A stretch of DNA of 64,000 nucleotides from Candidatus Latescibacterota bacterium (lineage in GTDB: Bacteria; Krumholzibacteriota; Krumholzibacteriia; WVZY01): assembly GCA_011772205.1 (NCBI GenBank), contig WVZY01000011.1, forward strand, positions 1 to 64,000, given 5' to 3'. Under the pieces are notes generated by a model, which was given only the letters and a program-made list of their open reading frames with translations, did no database searches and was not told the DNA's origin. Positions 17,834-25,961 of the stretch are shown here, in pieces. A program made the position numbers and the translations under genes. The stretch's first letter is position 1; every line of letters starts with the position of its first letter.

Positions 17834-18694
17834 ATGCGGAATCTTAGCGGCATAAGAAAGGGGGGTCAAGACTCGAAAGGTCACGCGGCCCTCTATGCAT
17901 TGATCGGAGCATTGCTGCTGCCGGCGCTAATATACACCGGCTGTTGTGACGAATGTGATGACACAGTGGTAATGATCGATAATGGCCCCCCTTCTGCGCC
18001 GCGAGGCCTCTACAGCGTTACGGGCGATGAAGAAGTAACCTTGTACTGGTACGAGAATCCCGAGCCCGACATCGCTGGTTATGACGTTTATTGGAACGAT
18101 GAGGAAACCGGTTATTACGACTACCTCGCCACCACCCCGCCTGATCAAACCTGGTACGTTGACTATACGATCGCCAACGGCGAAACGCGGTACTACGCGT
18201 TGATCGCTTTCGATACTCAAGGATTAGAGAGTGACTGGAGCTACGAGGTGGCGTTCGATACTCCTCGGCCGGAGGGGTTCAATCTCGTGCTCTATGATTA
18301 TTTGGGGCAAAACAGCAGCCTGAGCGGTTACGACTTCTCCTCGTTGTCGGGAACCGCTCAGGCTTGGGACGACCCTGCCACGGATGTTTACTTCGATCCC
18401 TCAAATGGCGTGAACCTCCTCCGCGCGAGGATCGGAGTAGACATCCAGGATTACGGGCTCATCGATCTGATCGATGTGGATTGGGCCCCTAGTGATGGGT
18501 GGTCCCCTACCCAACAAGCCGAGCTTATCTACGGCCACAGCTACATAGTGAGGATAAGCGACAAGGCAGGCGGCCATAACTATGCAAAGATTTTTGTCAG
18601 CTCTGTCTCTCCCAGCTCTGTAACGCTGGATTGGGCTTACCAAACCGTCGTCAACAACCCGGAACTCACCCCTCGTGGAGGTGCATCAAAATGA
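17834..18694 (+). CDS. Lipoprotein with fibronectin-III-like domain
   Basis: About 286 residues from ATG 17834; the ATG at 17801 lies within the sigma-54 promoter and cannot be used from it. A basic N-terminus and hydrophobic segment (ALIGALLLPALIYTGC) end in a lipobox-like IYTGC. One FN3-like domain follows (about residues 50-145; PSAPRGLYSVTGDEEVTLYW, PDIAGYDVYW, YYALIAFDTQGLES), then a unique region rich in aromatic and acidic residues (about 155-285). FN3 domains mediate binding on extracellular proteins. The stop overlaps the next start (ATGA), so the two proteins are made together, presumably under the TPR activator. No function is assigned. Confidence 0.78.
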   Translation: MRNLSGIRKGGQDSKGHAALYALIGALLLPALIYTGCCDECDDTVVMIDNGPPSAPRGLYSVTGDEEVTLYWYENPEPDIAGYDVYWNDEETGYYDYLATTPPDQTWYVDYTIANGETRYYALIAFDTQGLESDWSYEVAFDTPRPEGFNLVLYDYLGQNSSLSGYDFSSLSGTAQAWDDPATDVYFDPSNGVNLLRARIGVDIQDYGLIDLIDVDWAPSDGWSPTQQAELIYGHSYIVRISDKAGGHNYAKIFVSSVSPSSVTLDWAYQTVVNNPELTPRGGASK

Positions 18695-19908
18695 AAAGCA
18701 CTGACATGGTATCCATGAGAAAGTCCGCTCTGGTGGTGGGACTTGCCTTAGTGGTTCTGGCCTTTGTGGGCGGACTTACCGCTTTGAATGCGGGTATCGC
18801 CTACCGGAACACCGCGGATATCCGGGTCTGGTTGGAGGAAGACTACGACGTTTACCAAGACATGGACGATGTCGTCTTTCACATCAGGGCGGCGCGTGGT
18901 TGCTACGCGCTGGTGTATGTGGTCGACACGGACGGATTCGTCCACGTCATCTACCCGTTCTCTCCCCACGAAAACGCCTGGATCGAGGGTGGTGTCACTT
19001 ATCGATTCTCGGCGTTCGATGTCGGGATGTACGGATTTGATTTCAACAGGGGAATTGCTTTCGTCTACGCAATCGGCAGCCCTTACCCGTTCAACTACTC
19101 GTGCTATGGCGCAAACATTTTCGCCGGTCGTTTCGCGTACCGCATTTACGGAGATCCTTTTGTGGCTTGCAGGCTCTTTTATATCTCCTTGCTTCCGGTA
19201 TGGTGCGATCGCGCGGTGATCGGTATCAGCTTCACGCACTTCTATATAAGAGAATGGGTGCGGTATCCTAGCTACCTTTGCTTCTGTAATGGAGCATCTT
19301 ACCGGATCCGTGGAGGTTACTGCAGCCATTGCGCACCGGTCTACGAAAGATACCGGAGCCACCAGAGAGACCCCTATCGAGTGCTGAGTCCGAAGGTCCG
19401 GTACAGGGGCGACGCATCGGCACACGCAAGGATCGCCCCCGTGCCGGAGAAGCGGAGGGAAGCCATACGCGCAAAGCTAAGCCGGTTCAGAACGGCCACG
19501 CCTTCCAATGAAAAGGAACGGGTGCTGCGCGAGAAGACTATCGGCACGAAAAAGATAATTAGGGAAAAGAGTAGAGCCGTTGAGAAAAACAAGGGGCAGC
19601 GCTCCATCAAAATGAAGCCGGCGACTAAAAAGTCGTCAACGAGCAGCCGCCTTGTCGCTCCAAAGAAGGCTGTGAGGAACAAGGACGTGCGAAGAAATGC
19701 TCAGAAAAGTAGCGTCGTACGCTCGAGCAGCGAGATCGTCAAGAAAGAGAGGAGCAGGACCGTTGCCCTTAAGCAGAAGGCTCAGATCAAGACATCGACT
19801 CCGCCACGCGCGAAGACGGTGAGTGCAGGGAAGACATCCAAAGCAAAGGCATCCGTTGCGAAAGCAAAACGGTCCGTCGGGACAAAGGCTTCGAAGAAAG
19901 CGCGCTAA
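18691..19908 (+). CDS. DUF4384-like exported protein with lysine-rich tail
   Basis: 405 residues from ATG 18691, with GGAGGT eight bases upstream. A signal or anchor segment (about 12-33) precedes a DUF4384-like domain (about 40-125; VWLEEDYDVYQDMDDVVFHI, then YALVYVVDTDGFVHVIYPF and a WIEGGVTYRF strand). A cysteine- and aromatic-rich middle (about 130-220) follows. The last 170 residues are highly basic and low in complexity, packed with Lys, Arg, Ser, Thr and Ala. DUF4384 domains occur in exported or surface proteins; the role is unknown. The tail could bind an acidic polymer such as nucleic acid or envelope polysaccharide. The gene starts within the lipoprotein stop (ATGA). Confidence 0.75.
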   Translation: MKSTDMVSMRKSALVVGLALVVLAFVGGLTALNAGIAYRNTADIRVWLEEDYDVYQDMDDVVFHIRAARGCYALVYVVDTDGFVHVIYPFSPHENAWIEGGVTYRFSAFDVGMYGFDFNRGIAFVYAIGSPYPFNYSCYGANIFAGRFAYRIYGDPFVACRLFYISLLPVWCDRAVIGISFTHFYIREWVRYPSYLCFCNGASYRIRGGYCSHCAPVYERYRSHQRDPYRVLSPKVRYRGDASAHARIAPVPEKRREAIRAKLSRFRTATPSNEKERVLREKTIGTKKIIREKSRAVEKNKGQRSIKMKPATKKSSTSSRLVAPKKAVRNKDVRRNAQKSSVVRSSSEIVKKERSRTVALKQKAQIKTSTPPRAKTVSAGKTSKAKASVAKAKRSVGTKASKKAR

Positions 19909-19969
19909 AGCGCTGGAGGATAGAGTTTGTTCCCCATCGTTGCTGATAGGTTGGTTGGCTGGTAGCAGG

Positions 19970-19987
19970 GCGCTCTGACGAGAGCGC
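19970..19987. terminator. Hairpin after the DUF4384 gene
   Basis: GCGCTCT-gacg-AGAGCGC is a perfect 7-bp stem with a 4-base loop, 62 bases after the stop. No T-run follows, so it may be a processing or Rho-linked structure rather than an intrinsic terminator. Confidence 0.4.
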
Positions 19988-20019
19988 TGGAAGCAGGCTG
20001 GTTTGGTAGCCGACCAAGT

Positions 20020-20085
20020 AAAGGGGAGTTGAGCAGAAGTAAACGTCGATCAGGGGCGGCGGTTTACGGAAGCTCACTCCCCTTT
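20020..20085. other. Long nested stem-loop before the M6-like gene
   Basis: AAAGGGGAGT (20020) pairs with ACTCCCCTTT (20076). After a one-base bulge GAGC pairs with GCTC, and within it GTAAAC (20039) pairs with GTTTAC (20062). The outer ends are A/T-rich on both strands, as in a bidirectional terminator, though only three T residues follow. It immediately precedes the promoter at 20090. Confidence 0.5.
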
Positions 20086-20089
20086 GCTG

Positions 20090-20118
20090 TTGACCTTTGT
20101 ATTCTTATTATATACAGT
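20090..20118 (+). promoter_or_regulatory. Candidate sigma-70 promoter of the M6-like gene
   Basis: TTGACC and TACAGT are 17 bases apart, ending 33 bases before the GTG start at 20152. Confidence 0.5.
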
Positions 20119-20151
20119 AATTGCACTGATTGTCATCAGAAAGATTAGAAT

Positions 20152-23100
20152 GTGAGCGCAAGGGTCTCCTTTTTCTCATTTTTCGCGTCAACCTGCCTTT
20201 TACTGCTCTTCTTAGCCTCTGAAATTCATGCCACAGGCTATAGCCCATCGTACGCTCCCGATAAGCGTTTTTTGGCCGGCCCCAAGTGGCACCAGGCGCC
20301 GGTCAAGCTCAATCGCTTTCAAAGAGAACGCGTCCGGAGTTTGCTCGCTGGCCGCGAAATTGCGCATGCTCAGGCGGCTATGGATACCCTGCGCCTCGTT
20401 GCCATCCAGGTTCAATTCGCCGACAGCCTCATGGGCGGTCAGCCGGGAAGCCGGAGGCCGCAGCTTCGGGATTCGCTGTTCTTTGCAAATGAACTCGAGC
20501 ATCTGACCGACTACTACCGCGGTGCTTCCAGGAACTATCTGACGGTGGCCTGGGAGGTCACCTCACGGCTTTATACGCTTCCCAAAGCCATGGGGTACTA
20601 CGGGAAGGACGGTGAAGAGGAAACGCGGGTAGTGGAAATGGTGCAAACAGTGATCGATTCCGCGGATGACGATGTGGACTTTTCGTTGTTCGATGCGGTG
20701 GTTGTCATCCACGCCGGCGCGGGCCAGGAGACCGATTTGGCGGATGATTCCAGGGAGCAAATCTGGTCGAGCTTCTACGATCTGGACGATATCGATCATG
20801 CATTCCCCGACAGCACTGTCTCGGGTCTGGCGACGAACGACTCGCTCGGCGGTATGCCGTTTTTTGTCGATAACTTCCTCGCGCTTCCCGCCAATGCAAG
20901 CCAAGACGGAGTCATTATCGCGACGTTGGGCATATGGGCATTCGAAACGGGAAGTCGCCTCGGGCTCCTCCCGTTGTTCGACAGCACGCCGGCAGGTTTC
21001 CCGGATTCGCGCGGTGTGGGGAGCTTCTGCCTGATGTCCTACGGGCTGTTCAACACGGCGAGTTTCATACCTGGATTCCCCTGCGCGTTCAACCGGATTC
21101 TGGGCGGCTGGCTGGATCCAGTGTTCGTCGAGAGCGGCGGCCATTTTCGGCTTCGCGATATCAATTCTCCGGCGAACGGAGATACGGCTTGCTTGAAGAT
21201 TCCGGTCACCGAGAGCGAGTACTTTCTCGTCGTCAACCGGGTGCACGACACGAACTTCGACAGTCTGTTCACCTTTGGTGATTTGGACAGCAATCTGGTT
21301 CCCGACAACCCCGATTCGCTTCTGGGAGCGGAATTCGACTTTTTCCTCACCGATGTTACCAATCCCCAGGTCATCAAGCGGGATCCAGATTTTAAGAACA
21401 TGTTCAGGAGATACGTCTCCACCGGCTCGGGCATCTATGTCTGGCACATCGACGAAATGGTCATTCGTGAGGCATTGGAGACCGGATTTCTCCCGAACGA
21501 CTTTGTATCGAGAAAAAGTGTTGATCTCGAAGAGGCCGACGGCGTGCAGGATCTCGACGGGGTGGCAGATCAATCGTTCAGTTTCGGCAGCCACTGGGAC
21601 AGCTTCCGAGCGGGACATATCGACCACTTCAGTCCGGATACCGATCCCGCCTCGAATGCGCACTCGGGTGCGAGGACGGGGATTCGCGTGAGCGGGATAA
21701 CCTCTCCAGCTCCTTATATGGAGTGCGATGTGTCGTTTTCGCTTCCTTACAGCGAAAGGCGAATTCGGTGGGAAGCGACTGCGCCCGGTCAGCCACCGAC
21801 TCCGGTGAACCTCGATGGCGGTGATTCGACGGAGGTCGTCATTCTTGCGGATACCGGCCTGGTATATGTGTTCAAAGCGGACGGTAGCGAGTATGTCGAT
21901 CAGGATGCGGACCCGCAAACCATCGAGCCGTTTCTCACGGTTCCTGGAGCTGTTTGGACGGGGCCTCCGGCGTTTGGGGATATCGACGGCGATTTGGACT
22001 TGGAAATCGTCGCCTCCAGTAAAGACGGGCGGCTGTTCGCCTGGCATGACGACGGCTCGGAAGTGTTCGACGGGGACGGTAATCCATCGACCGAAGGGGT
22101 CCTGTATGCTGGATCGACAATGGTCGCACCACCGCTGCTCTACGATATTATTAGCGGAACAGCCAACCGGATCGCGATCATTGAAAGAGAAGGTGACTCG
22201 CTTGCCGTGAGCTTCATCGATGACACCGGCAACAAGGTCTTCCCATTCATTTGGCCGGGAAGCGAGCCGGCTAAATTCCAGGCTCAGTTCGCCTCAGCTC
22301 CGGCGGTTGCAAACATAGGAGTGCCCAATCTCGTCCATGCTAATCTCGCCGTCGCATGGGCGGATACCGTGGACGGCGTTTACGGCATTTCGTTCCTGCC
22401 TCTCGAGCTTCAGCCGGCGGAATCTTCTGTGGGAGAGCATTCGGTGTTCGGGTCTGCATTCGAGCTCCTGCCGGCGGTGACGTTTCCGCTTCCGGAAGGG
22501 ATCGATGTCGAAGAAATGATTTTTTCGCCGGTGGCGGCAGGTGATCTTGATGCGGACACCTTCGACGAGGTGGTCCTTGCACTCCCCAATGGCGAATTGG
22601 TGACTTATTCATATGGCGCCTTCGCCAGGGGGAGAGAACCCCTCTCCATAGCGGCGCTCCGCGGAAACAATCCATCCGCCCCGGCGCTTGGCGATGTGGA
22701 CAACGACGGAACATTGGAGATAGCGCTTTGGGACGATGACTTTTTTTATCTCTTCAAGCACAACGGCGCATTGTACACCAACTGGCCGAAGCCGGCCCTG
22801 TCCGTGGAATTCCTCGATCTCCCCCCGCTCTCTTTCGACAACCTTCACAAAAGCCCGCTGATCGGGGACATCAACGGAGACGGTGCGGTGGAGATCCTGT
22901 TCCCGACGTCGCAAGGGGCCGTCCGCGCGTTTCACAACGATGGGAGTACGGTTGCCGGCTTCCCGCGGCCGGCACCGGCGTTACTCGATGCCACGCCGTC
23001 CCTCTCCGACATCGATGGGGATGGCGAGGTCTCCCTGCTTGCCGTTGGAACCCTGGCGGCGCTCGAGGGCAGGGACGGCGTCCGCGACACACTCATTACC

Positions 23101-23532
23101 AGCAATGTAGCAATCCTGTCCGTTCAGTCGTTTCCCGGCTCTCAGGCGACGGATGATCAGTTCTGGGCGATGTACCAGAACAGTGTCGACAGGCGGGGGC
23201 GGACCCGCGCTTTGGAACCGCTGCAACAGAGCCCGGCACTCGTGGAAGCGGGATCCTTTATGATTTATCCCAATCCGGTAACGGGTGCCGAAGTGCGGGT
23301 GCGTGTAACGCTGAACCAGAGCGCTACCGTGGGTGTGGAGATCTATAATCTAGAAGGGGAGAGAGCTTTTTCTCACGAATTTGCTGCGAATCCGAGTGGT
23401 GTGATCCAAACACCATTCGATGAAGCTTTGGATGTGAGCAGCCTGAAGAGCGGTATATATTTTCTACGCCTGTCCGTCAGCGGCTCGAGCGAGTCCACGG
23501 CGGAAGTGAAACCATTTGCTATAAAGAGATGA
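20152..23532 (+). CDS. M6-like secreted protein with lost zinc site, FG-GAP repeats and sorting domain
   Basis: 1126 residues from GTG 20152. Signal peptide (about 1-26). Residues 60-480 follow the M6/immune-inhibitor-A layout, including LVAIQVQFADS, FFANELEHLTDYYRGASRNYL and the segment where HExGHxLGLPDLYD is expected. Here that segment reads FETGSRLGLLPLFD, so both zinc-binding His residues are replaced (Phe, Ser) while the rest survives. FG-GAP/VCBS-type repeats follow (about 600-970: GDIDGDLDLEIV, GDVDNDGTLEIA, GDINGDGAVEIL, SDIDGDGEVSLL). A C-terminal sorting domain begins YPNPV and ends SGIYFLRLSV. It is probably a surface binding protein derived from a peptidase. A PorV-like gene follows directly. 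Confidence 0.8.
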   Translation: MSARVSFFSFFASTCLLLLFLASEIHATGYSPSYAPDKRFLAGPKWHQAPVKLNRFQRERVRSLLAGREIAHAQAAMDTLRLVAIQVQFADSLMGGQPGSRRPQLRDSLFFANELEHLTDYYRGASRNYLTVAWEVTSRLYTLPKAMGYYGKDGEEETRVVEMVQTVIDSADDDVDFSLFDAVVVIHAGAGQETDLADDSREQIWSSFYDLDDIDHAFPDSTVSGLATNDSLGGMPFFVDNFLALPANASQDGVIIATLGIWAFETGSRLGLLPLFDSTPAGFPDSRGVGSFCLMSYGLFNTASFIPGFPCAFNRILGGWLDPVFVESGGHFRLRDINSPANGDTACLKIPVTESEYFLVVNRVHDTNFDSLFTFGDLDSNLVPDNPDSLLGAEFDFFLTDVTNPQVIKRDPDFKNMFRRYVSTGSGIYVWHIDEMVIREALETGFLPNDFVSRKSVDLEEADGVQDLDGVADQSFSFGSHWDSFRAGHIDHFSPDTDPASNAHSGARTGIRVSGITSPAPYMECDVSFSLPYSERRIRWEATAPGQPPTPVNLDGGDSTEVVILADTGLVYVFKADGSEYVDQDADPQTIEPFLTVPGAVWTGPPAFGDIDGDLDLEIVASSKDGRLFAWHDDGSEVFDGDGNPSTEGVLYAGSTMVAPPLLYDIISGTANRIAIIEREGDSLAVSFIDDTGNKVFPFIWPGSEPAKFQAQFASAPAVANIGVPNLVHANLAVAWADTVDGVYGISFLPLELQPAESSVGEHSVFGSAFELLPAVTFPLPEGIDVEEMIFSPVAAGDLDADTFDEVVLALPNGELVTYSYGAFARGREPLSIAALRGNNPSAPALGDVDNDGTLEIALWDDDFFYLFKHNGALYTNWPKPALSVEFLDLPPLSFDNLHKSPLIGDINGDGAVEILFPTSQGAVRAFHNDGSTVAGFPRPAPALLDATPSLSDIDGDGEVSLLAVGTLAALEGRDGVRDTLITSNVAILSVQSFPGSQATDDQFWAMYQNSVDRRGRTRALEPLQQSPALVEAGSFMIYPNPVTGAEVRVRVTLNQSATVGVEIYNLEGERAFSHEFAANPSGVIQTPFDEALDVSSLKSGIYFLRLSVSGSSESTAEVKPFAIKR

Positions 23533-23589
23533 TTCGGCTATTCAATTAGTATAGTGATAAATAGTAGAATAGTAATGAGGAGAGGCGAC

Positions 23590-24507
23590 ATGCGAAGAAC
23601 CATAGCACTGCTGATCATTACACCAGCTCTGGCGTTTTCTTACAACCAGGCAATAGCCGGTGATCCCGGTGATGCCGGCGCCTTGTTCTTGCGCATCGGG
23701 CTGGGAGCAAGAGCGTCCGGCATGGGGGAGGCTTTTGTTGGTGTGGCCGAGGATGCCTCTTCGGTTTACTGGAACCCGGGAGCGATGGCTGCCGTGCTGG
23801 GGACGAACGCGCTCGCGATGCACAACGAGTATCTACACTCCCTGAGGCTGGAACAACTCGCACTCACACACGAAACCGACTACGGGACGATTGGTCTAGG
23901 TTTCACGGGTCTTTACATGGATGAGTTGGAAAGGCGCGGTGACTCTCCGACTTCCGTTCCGCTCGGCACTTTTTCCGCTTATGACGTCGCCGTAACCGTC
24001 GGATTCTCGCGTTACATCTTCCCCAATCTTTCAGCGGGAATAGCAGTCAAGCCCGTTTATCAGAAAATCGACGAAGAGTCCGCCATTGGCGTCGCCTTCG
24101 ACGTTGGGGTGTATCACATTGCCAGGATGCCCGGAGTGAAATTCGCCGCGGTCATCACAAATGTCGGAAAACCCATGAAGTTCGTTTCCGAAGAATACGC
24201 CCTTCCGCGCGAGATCAAAATTGGGGGCAGCTATGAGAGGCGGGTTCCAGCCGCAAGAGGTAAAGTGCTCTTTACATTGGATGTTCTATTTCCCAACGAC
24301 GGGGATATCAAGGAACACGCGGGTTTCGAGTATGGGTATACGGGAAGGCTGTTCCTTCGTGCAGGCTATAAAGCGGGTTATGATTCGTTCGGGGCAACGT
24401 TCGGCTTGGGCGTGAAATATAAGAAGCTTATCTTTGACTACGCATTTCTGCTCGTCGATAACGATCTGGGGGATAGCCACCGCCTGGGCGTGGGGTTTAC
24501 TCTTTGA
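23590..24507 (+). CDS. PorV/PorQ-like outer-membrane beta-barrel protein
   Basis: About 305 residues from ATG 23590, which has GAGGAG seven bases upstream. A signal peptide (ALLIITPALAFSYNQAIAG) precedes the diagnostic N-terminal block LFLRIGLGARASGMGEAFVG followed by EDASSVYWNPG. Amphipathic strands of a FadL-like barrel then run to the end, closing with a typical aliphatic/aromatic end (LGVGFTL). In type IX systems PorV receives cargo bearing the C-terminal sorting domain, so its place 57 bases after a cargo-type gene is telling. The last 11 bases overlap the facing lpxH-like gene. Confidence 0.82.
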   Translation: MRRTIALLIITPALAFSYNQAIAGDPGDAGALFLRIGLGARASGMGEAFVGVAEDASSVYWNPGAMAAVLGTNALAMHNEYLHSLRLEQLALTHETDYGTIGLGFTGLYMDELERRGDSPTSVPLGTFSAYDVAVTVGFSRYIFPNLSAGIAVKPVYQKIDEESAIGVAFDVGVYHIARMPGVKFAAVITNVGKPMKFVSEEYALPREIKIGGSYERRVPAARGKVLFTLDVLFPNDGDIKEHAGFEYGYTGRLFLRAGYKAGYDSFGATFGLGVKYKKLIFDYAFLLVDNDLGDSHRLGVGFTL

Positions 24508-25258
24508 ACGCCTCCAGCTCGAGTCTGCCGTTCACGAGTTTTCCATATGTATAATGCTCGATCCATCCCCCAAGGATGAGGAACTCCTTCCCGTCTTCGT
24601 TGATGTGAAGCGGATGGTGAACATGACCCATCACGAAGACGTCGTTCCCCTCTGAGAAAAAGCGTTTGTGAGCGGTAGCGCCGAGCTTTCGCGCTATCGG
24701 TTCATGGTGGGGTCCTGTGCGAAAAGACTTGCTTTGCTTTGAAACGCTGGACGCGATTGCCCCCAGCAGCTCCGGGTGGAGCACACGGGCTGCAGCGACG
24801 ACCACACGATTCCGCAGGAAAGCTCTGAGAACTTTGTAACCGACATCGCCCTTCATGGCGAGATCCCCATGCGCGCATAGGATTTTTCTTCCCTGACAGG
24901 CGATCCGGATCTTCTCTTGGTGAACGGTAATGCCAAGTTCGTTTGGGAAAAAATCTCTCGTCCAACAATCGTGATTACCGCCGAGGAAATGGAGCTGTAC
25001 CCCGCGCCGGCTGCACTGGTGGAGCGCATGGAAGATGTCGAAATAGCGTTTCGGTACGGTGGAACGATATTCGAAATAGAAGTCGAAGATATCCCCGAGC
25101 AGTAAAACAGCGGCGTTGCTTGGGATCCGGCCCATCAGGACGAGGAAACGATTCCGCCGTTCGGTTTCTCCGGGCAAGTCCCGGTTCCTGAAATGGGTGT
25201 CCGCAATGAAAAAAACCTGGCCGGCGGAAATGGGCAGATATGCATCGGTGGCATCCAT
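24497..25258 (-). CDS. lpxH: UDP-2,3-diacylglucosamine hydrolase-like metallophosphoesterase
   Basis: About 253 residues from ATG 25258; a TTG at 25282 would add eight. All five calcineurin-type metal motifs are present: IADTHF, LLGDIFDF, GGNHDCW, CAHGD and GHVHHP. Length, order and the FDFYFEY segment fit the LpxH/LpxH2 family, which cleaves UDP-2,3-diacylglucosamine to lipid X in lipid A synthesis at the membrane. This supports a lipopolysaccharide-bearing outer membrane. The gene stands alone and its 3' end overlaps the PorV-like gene by 11 bases on the opposite strand. Confidence 0.83.
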   Translation of the reverse strand: MDATDAYLPISAGQVFFIADTHFRNRDLPGETERRNRFLVLMGRIPSNAAVLLLGDIFDFYFEYRSTVPKRYFDIFHALHQCSRRGVQLHFLGGNHDCWTRDFFPNELGITVHQEKIRIACQGRKILCAHGDLAMKGDVGYKVLRAFLRNRVVVAAARVLHPELLGAIASSVSKQSKSFRTGPHHEPIARKLGATAHKRFFSEGNDVFVMGHVHHPLHINEDGKEFLILGGWIEHYTYGKLVNGRLELEAFKE

Positions 25259-25758
25259 TGCATGTTCAAATGTATTTGACAAGAGGCGCTGAGCACCTTT
25301 TCTGCTCTTGAGTGACAGATTAGTCTTGCTGCGTCAATAATGAATGCCAAGGGTACTTGGGTCGCCGCGAGGCAATTTTTTTGCCGCATCCAGGCTAATC
25401 TCTTGCCTTTCTGAGGCTATTGTAGCCATAGAGTACTAGCAAGATGCCACGGGAAAATGCAACTAAATTCGCTGCAAGCTCCCTGCGGCGATAAAAGAGA
25501 GTGGAACCCCGAGCAGATATTTGCGGTATAAGACAATAGCGGACGGTGCTGAACGTTGAATGCCGCAAAAAGGGGATTGACATGGAGAAGATAAATCGGT
25601 TATAATTAACGATTTCCTCCTCCATAAAGGGGGAAATCAGCGATATGGGCCGGAAAATTCTTAAGCTCCAGAATCCCTTTCAGGCTCGCTGAAAGTGCCG
25701 TTCCAATAAAGTGTCCGGGGGATGTGGGGAGGGCTACAAGTGGTGGAACTATTAGAGC

Positions 25759-25787
25759 TTGACACATTTTGCCATCTGCGCTACACT
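25759..25787 (+). promoter_or_regulatory. Sigma-70 promoter upstream of htrA
   Basis: TTGACA and TACACT are 17 bases apart, a near-consensus site giving a leader of about 165 nt. Within that leader GACGAAA-gcg-TTTCGTC (25892-25908) is a perfect hairpin and TATA-rich dyads follow. The rest of 25283-25758 shows no supportable gene. Confidence 0.65.
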
Positions 25788-25961
25788 CTAGATGAACGTC
25801 AAGTTATGGTTCCGAAACCTGCTGAAATAGCCCCACCCCTAGGGATGTGAGCGCACTGTAGAGGTATGTACCTTCCCTGACCCCCTGGTCTGACGAAAGC
25901 GTTTCGTCTATAAAGTCCTCTATAGAGTCAAAACGCACGGATGTGCCAGAAGTATGGAGCC

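Noticed and set aside
25395-25625. 76-codon minus-strand frame in the lpxH-htrA gap
   Set aside because: No ribosome site, family or partner gene; composition is that of intergenic DNA.
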